Origin: a virus
Virus record (IMG/VR): IMGVR_UViG_3300007735_000709
Span: 1 to 39,203 of that record
Reading direction: 5' to 3' (one strand)
DNA: 39,203 nucleotides
The notes under the pieces are model-generated. The model searched no databases, was not told the origin of the DNA, and saw only the letters and a list, made by a program, of their open reading frames with translations. The translations under genes and the position numbers were made by a program. Of this stretch, positions 18,425-23,609 are shown piece by piece. Numbering within the stretch: the stretch's first letter is position 1; each line of letters starts with the position of its first letter.

Positions 18425-18510
18425 TTAGCGACTGGTTAATAAGCCTAGGGTCATTTAGACCCTTCGGCTTAAGGGCTGATAGGGCTGTCAGCACTGTAAC
18501 AGTTCGCTAA
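18425..18510. ncRNA. Multi-branched structured element (three-way junction)
   Basis: TTAGCGA (18425-18431) pairs with TCGCTAA (18504-18510), and CTG/TTA inside pair with TAACAG, closing a junction. Two hairpins sit inside it: 18441-18470 (AAGCC T AGGGTC / GACCC TTC GGCTT) and 18475-18492 (GCTGA/TCAGC). A further hairpin, 18522-18557 (CCTCTGGC/GCCAGAGAGG), follows. No coding frame explains it. It could be an RNA in either direction or a DNA-level structure. Confidence 0.45.
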
Positions 18511-18574
18511 TCAGGCCTGACCCTCTGGCTAAGTTTAAAACTGATGCGCCAGAGAGGTTCCGATAAATTAAATT

Positions 18575-18942
18575 GCTAACTGATTTCTTAAATCAGTTTC
18601 CCAATTTAATTTGGCTACAATTTCCTGAATAGAAATTGTTAGCCGCTTATCAGACTTCGTGTCTGATAAGCCTGAACCAGCCTAAGCAAAACAGTAGCCT
18701 GACGCAAGCATCTGCTGGCAACTCGTTAGAGTTGGCAAGCAGTTGTGCTGGCGTGGCTACTGCGTTGCCTGTAATGAACTATTGGCAAAGGCTTGTCCTT
18801 TGCCTAGAGTTCCCCATTACGGTGTCATCAAACGCCCTTGCTCTTGCGTTTGATTACTGTTCTGAGACTGGCTGTCTGAACTGATTTACAAGACTGCCAG
18901 TTCAGCAACCTGAAATGTCGAGCAACTTCGTCATGACATTTC
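18575..18942 (-). pseudogene. Non-coding inverted copy of the 101-aa gene, hairpins retained
   Basis: Read on the minus strand from 18942, this stretch aligns in order with 19096-19436. Shared blocks include GAAATGTCA, ACGAAGTT, ACATTTCAG, GCTGAAC, TTCATTACA, GGCTACTGTTT, AGGCTGGTTCAGG and AAATCAGTTAGC. The equivalent ATG (18939) is followed by TCA and then TGA, so no protein is made. The hairpins of the coding copy are all present, several lengthened or with compensatory changes: 18912-18942, 18862-18905, 18827-18854, 18771-18820, 18692-18762, 18645-18671 (11-bp perfect), 18613-18644 and the terminator-like 18578-18598. It may be a decayed duplicate, or a structured RNA descended from the gene. 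Confidence 0.7.
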
Positions 18943-18949
18943 TGAGACA

Positions 18950-19098
18950 CCTGCTATTCTGCCTTTTTTCTGACAGAAGCGCATCATAACACAGGGGCAC
19001 CCGCCATCAAATAACTGGAAAGAGTGTTATTTGACAGCAGGACCCACCCCTGTGTTATTTGATGCCTGCCAGAAAAAACTGGCAGAAAGCAGGTAGAA
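18950..19098 (+). promoter_or_regulatory. Structured 5' leader of the OB-like gene, sequesters its RBS
   Basis: CCTGCT-TTCTGCC (18950-18963) pairs with GGCAGAAAGCAGG (19081-19093), closing a large fold and covering the AGCAGG ribosome-binding site. Inside are a 17-bp stem (18981-18997 with 19047-19065, 2-nt bulge) and a 9-bp apical stem (19007-19015 with 19026-19034). A second hairpin, CTGCCAG/CTGGCAG (19066-19085), uses the same GGCAG bases as the closing stem, so the two pairings exclude each other. This is the layout of a translational switch. It is also the centre of the inverted duplication (about 19020). Confidence 0.6.
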
Positions 19099-19404
19099 AT
19101 GTCACACGAAGTTACATTTCAGAACGCTGAACTTGCTGGTCTTGAAATCAAGACAGCCAAGAACAGCAATCAATACGCAAAGGGCGTATTGATTCTCCGT
19201 AATGAGGAAGGCAAATTCCAAGCATCTTTGCCGTTCATTACATTCACCGCAGTGGAGCCACTGGCAAAACTGCTTGAGTCAACTCCTAGAGTTGCTGGCG
19301 CAGACGCAAAGCGTCCTGTGGCTACTGTTTCAGGCTGGTTCAGGACTTCTCAAACACCTGATAAGGCTTGGCTAACGAATTTCACAGTAAATTCTGTAGC
19401 CTAA
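19099..19404 (+). CDS. OB-fold-like, probable ssDNA-binding protein (101 aa)
   Basis: The 101-aa protein alternates short beta strands: VTFQNAELAGLEIKTA, YAKGVLILRNEEGKFQASL, PVATVSGWFRTSQ, AWLTNFTVNSVA. This resembles a small OB-fold single-strand-binding protein; recognition is by pattern only. It opens the rightward early block and has its own terminator, so it is a single-gene transcript. Its coding sequence holds consecutive stems, including the start codon hairpin (19096-19102 with 19114-19120), an 11-bp stem (19168-19178 with 19184-19194), 19199-19241, 19250-19327 and 19370-19401. The sequence is visibly more GC-rich than the next genes. A non-coding inverted relative lies at 18575-18942. 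Confidence 0.7.
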   Translation: MSHEVTFQNAELAGLEIKTAKNSNQYAKGVLILRNEEGKFQASLPFITFTAVEPLAKLLESTPRVAGADAKRPVATVSGWFRTSQTPDKAWLTNFTVNSVA

Positions 19405-19410
19405 TAAATC

Positions 19411-19441
19411 GGGCTAACTGAGAAATCAGTTAGCCCTTTTT
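19411..19441 (+). terminator. Intrinsic terminator after the OB-like gene
   Basis: GGGCTAACTGA (19411-19421) pairs perfectly with TCAGTTAGCCC (19426-19436) around a GAAA tetraloop, followed by TTTTT. It lies 7 nt past the stop codon. The inverted copy has a matching but GC-poorer hairpin at 18578-18598. Confidence 0.9.
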
Positions 19442-19493
19442 ATTTATCTCCACTAATGATGGCTAGTTATATCACCAATAAAGAGGTGCTAAC

Positions 19494-19808
19494 TTGACAG
19501 CCAATTATCAGCCCATCAATGATGAGTTCCTTTGTGATTCAAAGGAACTTCTGACAATACCTAATGTGTTATACGAGTCAATGATATACACACACAGCAC
19601 TAAGCCCATGACAATAACTCATGCATTATGCGAGCCATCATTACACCTTAACAAAGCGGCCCAAAAATACCACGCCCAGCAAGATGGGTTCGTCAAGGGG
19701 TCGCAGTCAATGATAACTAATTGCTCGCCCTTGACTAACCCGCTGGGCATGGTGTGGATTAGCCGCTTTATTAAATTAATAAAGTGTAATGAAAGGATAA
19801 ATAAATAA
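19494..19808 (+). CDS. Hypothetical protein from a hairpin-rich frame (104 aa)
   Basis: A TTG start at 19494 lies behind AAGAGGTG at good spacing, and the stop overlaps the next start (TAATG at 19808), both supporting translation. The protein (MTANYQPINDEFLCDSKELL onward) shows no domain I know and mixed composition. Two strong stems lie within it: AGTTCCTTTG/CAAAGGAACT (19525-19549) and a long imperfect hairpin, 19653-19769. The sequence may therefore be selected as RNA as well as, or instead of, protein. The start region TGACAGCC..ATCAGCCC is echoed, inverted, at 18473-18492. Confidence 0.5.
   Translation: MTANYQPINDEFLCDSKELLTIPNVLYESMIYTHSTKPMTITHALCEPSLHLNKAAQKYHAQQDGFVKGSQSMITNCSPLTNPLGMVWISRFIKLIKCNERINK
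19653..19769 (+). ncRNA. Long hairpin inside the 104-aa frame
   Basis: Nested complementary blocks occur in order: AAAGCGGC with GCCGCTTT (outermost), CCAC with GTGTGG, GCCCAGC with GCTGGGC, GGGTT with AACCC, and TCAAGGG with CCCTTGA (innermost). Five matched blocks over 117 nt are unlikely by chance in a coding frame. The structure could act in the mRNA, as an antisense target, or as a processed RNA. Confidence 0.5.
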
Positions 19809-19975
19809 TGAGTAAATTATATAGGGCTTGTGATAAATGTAGATATAATATAGATATAGTAGGTGTAAATGAATGTAAGTTTGATGAGCATGATTGGCAC
19901 GAGTTAAATATAACTGGTGTTGTTTATGTTATGTGTTGTAAGTGTGGTAAAGATGAGGAATACTTATGGAAATAA
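19808..19975 (+). CDS. Small zinc-ribbon-like protein (55 aa)
   Basis: The 55-aa product carries CDKC near its N-terminus (residues 8-11) and CCKCG near its C-terminus, two Cys pairs about 35 residues apart, with a beta stretch (LNITGVVYVM) before the second pair. This is a minimal zinc-ribbon layout. The ATG overlaps the previous stop (TAATG), and the 3' end overlaps the NADAR start by 10 nt. Strongly AT-rich codons differ from the GC-richer frame upstream. It may bind nucleic acid or a host protein; no target is evident. Confidence 0.7.
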   Translation: MSKLYRACDKCRYNIDIVGVNECKFDEHDWHELNITGVVYVMCCKCGKDEEYLWK

Positions 19976-20463
19976 ATAATTTAAGAGGTAGTTTTTTAAG
20001 TAATTTTTATGAAAGTTCTATAGAACTAGATGGTATAGTTTATAGAAATGCTGAGGCTGCTTACCAAGCCATGAAATCTAATGATAATTTAGTAAGAGTT
20101 AAGTTTATAAATTTAAATGGTGCGAATGCTAAAGCGCTAGGAAAAAGAATAGAGTTAAGAAAAGATTGGAATGATATTAAATTAGATATTATGTATAAAA
20201 TAATAAAAAATAAGTTTACGCAAAACCCTACCCTTACTAAGTTATTAGTAGATACTAATGATAAAGTAATTATAGAAGGTAATACTTGGGGAGATACTTA
20301 TTGGGGTATGTGTAAAGGTAAAGGAGAAAATCATTTAGGAAAAATCCTAATGAAAGTAAGAGAAGAAATAAAACTCTCACATCACAATGATGTGCTTGTC
20401 GAACTTTCCCGCCGCACAAGTGAGCGGGAAAGTTCTCACTCAAATGCAAAGGAGATAAAATGA
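19966..20463 (+). CDS. NADAR/YbiA-family protein (165 aa)
   Basis: The family core is clear: GSFLSNFYESSIELDG (8-23), YRNAEAAYQAMK (26-37), GKRIELRKDWNDIKLDIM (59-76), IIEGNTWGDTYWG (102-114) and NHLGKILMKVREE (122-134). NADAR proteins act on ADP-ribose-linked substrates, and members have been reported to remove ADP-ribose from guanine in DNA. A phage copy could thus counter DarT-type defence or trim NAD-related metabolites; that use is inference. The last 27 residues are not part of the domain and arise from sequence that also encodes a 12-bp hairpin (20401-20435). Its very AT-rich codons stand out. Confidence 0.85.
   Translation: MEINNLRGSFLSNFYESSIELDGIVYRNAEAAYQAMKSNDNLVRVKFINLNGANAKALGKRIELRKDWNDIKLDIMYKIIKNKFTQNPTLTKLLVDTNDKVIIEGNTWGDTYWGMCKGKGENHLGKILMKVREEIKLSHHNDVLVELSRRTSERESSHSNAKEIK
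20401..20435 (+). promoter_or_regulatory. 12-bp perfect hairpin before an AAAGGAG site (module 1)
   Basis: GAACTTTCCCGC (20401-20412) and GCGGGAAAGTTC (20424-20435) pair perfectly; AAAGGAGATAAAATG follows 12 nt later. A smaller stem (CACATCA/TGATGTG) lies just before. The hairpin falls in the 3' end of the NADAR gene and probably serves the next gene as a processing site or 5' stabiliser. Confidence 0.6.
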
Positions 20464-20843
20464 AAACAAGTAACCATGAACTAGTAATTAGTAATGGTAT
20501 TACTGTAACTAATGACTGCTACCAATGCACACAACTCAACGAGTTATGTGGAGAATGTCTAGACAAAAGAGAAGCACAAGCAGCAGATATAGCGCATGAG
20601 ATTGTTGACGAAGGCAATCTTACATATCTAAAAGTCTGGAGTAAACCAACTGATTGGACCCATGATAAGGGTGCTAATCACAAATGGACTGAGCGAGAGG
20701 ATGAATACCTTGACCCAGTAGTAGAAATGGCAGATAGATTCTTTGATTTAGAAGATGCCATTGAATTGCAAACATCTGAAACTATATGTTCTAGTTGTCA
20801 TTATGTTTACAATAAATATACAGTTTGTCCTAATTGCAATTAA
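20460..20843 (+). CDS. Acidic protein with two Cys pairs at each end (127 aa)
   Basis: The N-terminal part has CYQC and CGEC (about residues 19-42), and the C-terminus has CSSC and CPNC (within residues 109-126). So it has either two half-ribbons or one zinc ribbon at each end. Between them is an acidic region rich in Trp and Glu (KVWSKPTDWTHDKGANHKW). The ATG overlaps the NADAR stop (ATGA) and sits behind AAAGGAGATAAA. Zinc binding is likely; partner unknown. Confidence 0.75.
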   Translation: MKTSNHELVISNGITVTNDCYQCTQLNELCGECLDKREAQAADIAHEIVDEGNLTYLKVWSKPTDWTHDKGANHKWTEREDEYLDPVVEMADRFFDLEDAIELQTSETICSSCHYVYNKYTVCPNCN

Positions 20844-20853
20844 TTGAATAGCA

Positions 20854-20884
20854 GTTGCCCCTGTAACAAGTTGACAGGGGCAAC
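20854..20884 (+). promoter_or_regulatory. 11-bp hairpin before an AAAGGAG site (module 2)
   Basis: GTTGCCCCTGT (20854-20864) pairs perfectly with ACAGGGGCAAC (20874-20884). No U-run follows; AAAGGAG begins 12 nt downstream at 20897. This favours an mRNA processing or stabilising role over termination. Confidence 0.6.
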
Positions 20885-20908
20885 CGCCCTAAATGAAAAG
20901 GAGATAGC

Positions 20909-21208
20909 ATGAATAATGTAGATATAACTGGCTATATAAAGTCAGTTCGTGAAGCAGGAACTAGTAACTATAAAGTGTTACTAGCAAGCATCAGCCAACG
21001 AGATGCATTTGGCAAGTGTGTATACACTGGTCAGATAGTTGCAATGGATGATGAAGTTAAGGCACAGTTATTATCAGTGCCAATGCGTGATGGTGTATCA
21101 GATATCATCCGTGTCAAAGGTTCTTTAAAGACTTACTTTGACCGCCGTAATCCAGATAAACTGGAATCCCGTCAACAAATTGTTGCCCACTCAATAACAG
21201 TAGGGTAA
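20909..21208 (+). CDS. Small beta-rich protein, possibly OB-fold (99 aa)
   Basis: The 99-aa sequence reads as beta strands: VDITGYIKSVREA, YKVLLASISQRDAFGK, YTGQIVAMDD, and IIRVKGSLKTYFDR before the C-terminal SRQQIVAHSITVG. The ending is reminiscent of OB-fold nucleic-acid-binding proteins, but no diagnostic motif is present. It has a strong AAAGGAGATAGC site preceded by hairpin module 2 and followed by module 3, so it may be its own processed transcript unit. A second single-strand-binding protein is a fair guess. Confidence 0.6.
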   Translation: MNNVDITGYIKSVREAGTSNYKVLLASISQRDAFGKCVYTGQIVAMDDEVKAQLLSVPMRDGVSDIIRVKGSLKTYFDRRNPDKLESRQQIVAHSITVG

Positions 21209-21217
21209 CATATAACA

Positions 21218-21247
21218 GGCTGGCTGCCACTACCTGCGCAGCCAGCC
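21218..21247 (+). promoter_or_regulatory. 10-bp GC-rich hairpin before an AAAGGAG site (module 3)
   Basis: GGCTGGCTGC (21218-21227) pairs perfectly with GCAGCCAGCC (21238-21247). AAAGGAG starts 8 nt further on. No U-run is present. Same placement as the other modules, but an unrelated stem sequence. Confidence 0.6.
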
Positions 21248-21266
21248 CTATAACAAAGGAGATAAT

Positions 21267-21395
21267 GTGAGTAACGAGAGAAAGAATGGCAAAGCCTGGA
21301 AGAAAAAACCAAAGGTTCAAAAGAAAACAGGTAAGACAATAGGTGGATATAGTCCAGCCAAATTGGCTATCCGTGCACAGAAAAGAGGCAAGTAA
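21267..21395 (+). CDS. Tiny lysine-rich protein (42 aa)
   Basis: A GTG at 21267 lies 5 nt behind AAAGGAG; the nearby ATG at 21265 runs into TGA at once, so GTG is the start. The 42 residues are very basic (AWKKKPKVQKKTGKTIGGY), with a short C-terminal helix (AKLAIRAQKRGK). Its stop overlaps the next start (TAATG). Likely binds nucleic acid; no family recognised. Confidence 0.65.
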   Translation: MSNERKNGKAWKKKPKVQKKTGKTIGGYSPAKLAIRAQKRGK

Positions 21396-21550
21396 TGTAT
21401 CTAGATACAGGAACAATAATAGGTATTATGATATCCCTAGTTGTCAGCATCTTGACCATTGGCTATAGCATTTATATAATCAAGACACAAAACGAAATCA
21501 TTCAGCGTATGAGTGATTCCGCTGCAACCAGACGCAAGATGCAAAGGTAA
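21395..21550 (+). CDS. Single-span membrane protein (51 aa)
   Basis: The 51-aa product has one clear membrane segment (about residues 6-29, TIIGIMISLVVSILTIGYSI), followed by a charged cytoplasmic tail (TQNEIIQRMSDSAATRRKMQR). The positive tail predicts N-out, C-in topology. The ATG overlaps the stop of the basic 42-aa gene. Its place a few genes before the secreted transglycosylase makes a role in host envelope change or lysis possible, unproven. Confidence 0.7.
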   Translation: MYLDTGTIIGIMISLVVSILTIGYSIYIIKTQNEIIQRMSDSAATRRKMQR

Positions 21551-21556
21551 ATAACA

Positions 21557-21721
21557 ATGAGAACTAGAGAAGAACTACTCAAGATTAAAGAAGCCTTCGC
21601 ATATGCCATGCTAGATATGCTAGATGTATATGATGAGTTACTTGCGACAGGCAGAGTATGGGTAGCCCCAGAGCCAACAGTTAATGACCTTCTAAAGAAT
21701 GATGAGGAAGCCAATGCTTGA
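21557..21721 (+). CDS. Small helical acidic protein (54 aa)
   Basis: An ATG at 21557 opens a 54-aa frame that is mostly helical (REELLKIKEAFAYAMLDMLDVYDELLATG), with an acidic C-terminus. Spacing is tight: 6 nt after the previous stop and an 8-nt overlap with the next gene. No membrane segment or Cys motif occurs. The intact frame within a packed operon is the main support. Function unknown. Confidence 0.6.
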   Translation: MRTREELLKIKEAFAYAMLDMLDVYDELLATGRVWVAPEPTVNDLLKNDEEANA

Positions 21722-21899
21722 AGAAGATACCCCACAATGGGAGCATACCGTGTGGATTATGGCCAAAGTTAGGTGCCGAACTACACATATAAATATAGAT
21801 ACAGCAGGCGATGAAGCCCTTGATGACCCATCAGAGTGGCATGTGTTAGAGTTTGATAAGGGTATAAAGCATAGCCAAGAGATTGTAAGGGTGAAATGA
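21714..21899 (+). CDS. Small hypothetical protein (61 aa)
   Basis: I start at ATG 21714 (MLEEDTPQWEHTVW) since GAGG lies 6 nt upstream; an ATG at 21699 is also open. The 61-aa product has a beta-like centre (WIMAKVRCRTTHINI) and an acidic/His C-terminal half. The stop overlaps the next ATG at 21896 (ATGA). No domain recognised; may be a small regulatory protein. Confidence 0.55.
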   Translation: MLEEDTPQWEHTVWIMAKVRCRTTHINIDTAGDEALDDPSEWHVLEFDKGIKHSQEIVRVK

Positions 21900-21994
21900 T
21901 TGACGAGTTCATTGCGAGTTCATACCTCACACCATCACAATCCTGGACATTCCTCATACTCTTTGGATATCTCACATGGAGGTTTATTAAATGA
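21896..21994 (+). CDS. 32-aa membrane peptide coupled to the transglycosylase
   Basis: The ATG at 21896 overlaps the previous stop, and the TGA at 21992-21994 overlaps the next ATG (ATGA on both sides). The 32 residues contain one membrane segment (SWTFLILFGYLTW) and end in RFIK. The size and the double ATGA coupling to a secreted muralytic enzyme suggest a small holin- or pinholin-like or export-helper peptide. With 32 residues, this rests on overlap and hydrophobicity alone. Confidence 0.55.
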   Translation: MIDEFIASSYLTPSQSWTFLILFGYLTWRFIK

Positions 21995-22410
21995 AGAGAT
22001 TGTTAGCAGGGTATTTAAGTTGGCTACTAGCGTTCTTGTCCGCACCATTCTTACCGAGTCCAACATACGCAGCAGCAGTAGCAACACAATTGCAAGCCAA
22101 CTGCATAGACACATCTATCTGGACACCACGCATGGCGAAGGCATACGCCCAAGCCTTAATGCAATGGGAGTACCCACATTGGAACAGGTCTGAATGGCGT
22201 GCACTCGCCAAACTTTGGGGCAAAGAATCTGGATGGCAACACGATGCAAACAACCCTAAGTCTACTGCATATGGCATAGCCCAAATGTTAAACACTAAAC
22301 CTGGAACGCCAGCCCCGCTTCAGGTTGAGCGGGGGCTGGCTTATATCCAGCACCGTTATAACAAACCATCACAAGCATGGGCACATTGGCGTGCCAAAGG
22401 ATGGTATTAG
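21991..22410 (+). CDS. Secreted SLT-type lytic transglycosylase (139 aa)
   Basis: A signal peptide is visible (KRLLAGYLSWLLAFLSAPFL, probable cleavage around residue 27). The mature part holds the SLT/goose-lysozyme-like core: WGKESGW with catalytic Glu79, AYGIAQM (93-99), and GLAYIQHRY followed by AWAHWRAKGWY at the end, a pattern common in actinobacterial and actinophage transglycosylases. It cleaves peptidoglycan outside the membrane. It lies in the early block, far from the CHAP endolysin, so it may aid local wall remodelling, superinfection control or lysis. A 12-bp GC-rich stem with one bulge (22308-22340) lies inside the coding sequence. Confidence 0.85.
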   Translation: MKRLLAGYLSWLLAFLSAPFLPSPTYAAAVATQLQANCIDTSIWTPRMAKAYAQALMQWEYPHWNRSEWRALAKLWGKESGWQHDANNPKSTAYGIAQMLNTKPGTPAPLQVERGLAYIQHRYNKPSQAWAHWRAKGWY

Positions 22411-22413
22411 AAT

Positions 22414-22552
22414 TCTACCTTGCGCTTCCGTATGGATTCCCTAGGTAGATTTTCTACGAGAGATGCAGGTCTAACCAGCGTAATCGTAGATTCGCACCAC
22501 TTGGATAAGTGATTATGGAAGGTGGGTTATACCGCTACCTGCGAACACGGTA
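22414..22552 (+). ncRNA. Structured intergenic RNA candidate
   Basis: TCTACCT/AGGTAGA (22414-22449) forms a first hairpin. Then GCAGGT and TAACC (near 22465-22476) pair with GGGTTA and ACCTGC (near 22523-22551), closing a junction. The junction holds GCG-AATC/GATT-CGC and CACTT/AAGTG hairpins. A TATACCG/CGGTATA stem overlaps its 3' side. It resembles a cloverleaf, but I find no T-loop or anticodon arm, so it is not a normal tRNA. It could be a leader RNA for the gene at 22579. Confidence 0.4.
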
Positions 22553-22578
22553 TACTAACAACTAACAAAGGAGATACA

Positions 22579-23007
22579 ATGGCAAGAGGAAATGGCAGGA
22601 CAATTAATGTAAAGATACCTACAGTTAAGGTAATCAATGCATTAGAAACTAAGTTAGCCCAGATAAAGACTGACTATGCAAAGCAAGATAAACTAGAAGC
22701 AGAGTATCAAAAAGCCCGCACAAAATGGGATAAAGATATAAAAGCATGGGCAGTTAATAACTTCAGCAAAGCAGAAAATATCAGAACAAACTATCGTTCA
22801 TGGAATTCAACTATGAATGTTGACTTTGATATACTTTGTGATGCTAAAGATTTTCCACAAGAACCTGACCGTGACTATGAAGTTATACCTACGCACCAAT
22901 ACAAAGATGATGTCGAAGAGATTGAGAATGCTATTCGTATTCTTAAACTTACAGATGAAGAGACGGTGTCAACATCTACTTACAATTCAATAGCCAGATA
23001 CCTATAA
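22579..23007 (+). CDS. Coiled-coil hypothetical protein (142 aa)
   Basis: The start is the ATG at 22579 (MARGNGRTINVKIP) behind AAAGGAGATACA; an open start at 22522 lies in the structured leader. Residues 15-65 form a charged helix or coiled coil (ALETKLAQIKTDYAKQDKLEAEYQKA split over the helix). The middle carries aromatic and acidic residues and the end is helical. No catalytic or membrane motif. Position in the middle of the early block suggests a host takeover or DNA-metabolism accessory role. Confidence 0.7.
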   Translation: MARGNGRTINVKIPTVKVINALETKLAQIKTDYAKQDKLEAEYQKARTKWDKDIKAWAVNNFSKAENIRTNYRSWNSTMNVDFDILCDAKDFPQEPDRDYEVIPTHQYKDDVEEIENAIRILKLTDEETVSTSTYNSIARYL

Positions 23008-23012
23008 CAAAT

Positions 23013-23043
23013 CGGGCGTCTGCCAAAAGGGGCAGAGCGCCCG
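23013..23043 (+). promoter_or_regulatory. 12-bp hairpin before an AAAGGAG site (module 4)
   Basis: CGGGCG-TCTGCC pairs with GGCAGAGCGCCCG (23013-23043) with one bulged base and a 6-nt loop. AAAGGAG begins at 23049, 5 nt downstream. The strong GC stem in an AT-rich genome, with no U-run, matches the other modules. Confidence 0.6.
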
Positions 23044-23060
23044 TAAATAAAGGAGATAAA

Positions 23061-23609
23061 ATGCTAGACATAAATTATGACACACTTCGTAATGAAGTAA
23101 AAGACGAGTTAATCAAACAAGAAGGAACATATAATCCAGATAACCGTGATACAAATGTTCGTATTGTTGAAGACATTCGTAAAGCAATTGATAATGTAGC
23201 AGATGGTGTTATACCATCAGCCCAACACATAGCAGAGGTAGCCATTGCTACCAATGAAAACCTACAAATCCGTGACTTTCTAATGGGTGTTCAGTTAGAA
23301 AAAGACATTGATTATGTAAGTCAATACATATCATTACTTGGTAATGTTATTGTTAAAGACAAAGCAGTTCCATTAGCCACAGTATTTTGTGGATACTTAT
23401 ATCAAGTTGAAGAAACAGAGCAGGCTAAGTCAATGTTGATTGAGGTATTAAATCTTAATCCAGATTATGCATTGGCTAAATTACTTAACAGAGTATTTCT
23501 TGCTGAGTGGCCAGCAGGTGCATTCAAACAAATGGCTGAAGAACTACATACTAAAGTTGTAGATACTATCTATGCAATAGAAACAAAGGAGATAAATAAT
23601 GACAAGTAA
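23061..23609 (+). CDS. DUF4192-like protein (182 aa)
   Basis: The C-terminal half has the DUF4192 pattern known from Actinobacteria: PLATVFCGYLYQVEETEQA, then MLIEVLNLNPDYALAKLLNR and WPAGAFKQMAEEL, a pair of TPR-like helices with AL..NPDY..A. The N-terminal half is acidic and helical. Full-length cellular DUF4192 proteins are longer; here only the end is recognisable. Its biochemical role is unknown, but its presence supports an actinobacterial host. The 3' end overlaps the next gene, whose RBS lies inside this frame. Confidence 0.6.
   Translation: MLDINYDTLRNEVKDELIKQEGTYNPDNRDTNVRIVEDIRKAIDNVADGVIPSAQHIAEVAIATNENLQIRDFLMGVQLEKDIDYVSQYISLLGNVIVKDKAVPLATVFCGYLYQVEETEQAKSMLIEVLNLNPDYALAKLLNRVFLAEWPAGAFKQMAEELHTKVVDTIYAIETKEINNDK

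Noticed and set aside
18636-18884. Open frame of 82 codons on the plus strand in the intergenic region
   Set aside because: It runs antisense through the inverted non-coding copy. Its openness and Leu/Ala/Ser-rich product follow from the hairpin sequence; no ribosome-binding site or conserved pattern is seen.
18181-19098. CRISPR array or tandem repeat array
   Set aside because: The region has many stem-loops, but their sequences differ and spacing is irregular; there is no repeated unit with spacers.
18575-19436. Assembly artefact producing an inverted repeat
   Set aside because: The arms differ by many substitutions and indels, including paired ones in stems. A chimeric assembly artefact would give near-identical arms.
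18575-19436. Insertion sequence or transposon with terminal inverted repeats
   Set aside because: No transposase frame or target-site duplication is visible, and the repeats are whole-gene arms meeting at a central palindrome rather than short ends.
22463-22552. Possible tRNA in the 22411-22578 gap
   Set aside because: A cloverleaf-like fold exists, but there is no TTCGANTC-type T-loop, no 7-bp anticodon loop of normal form and no 7-bp acceptor stem. Kept only as a structured RNA candidate.
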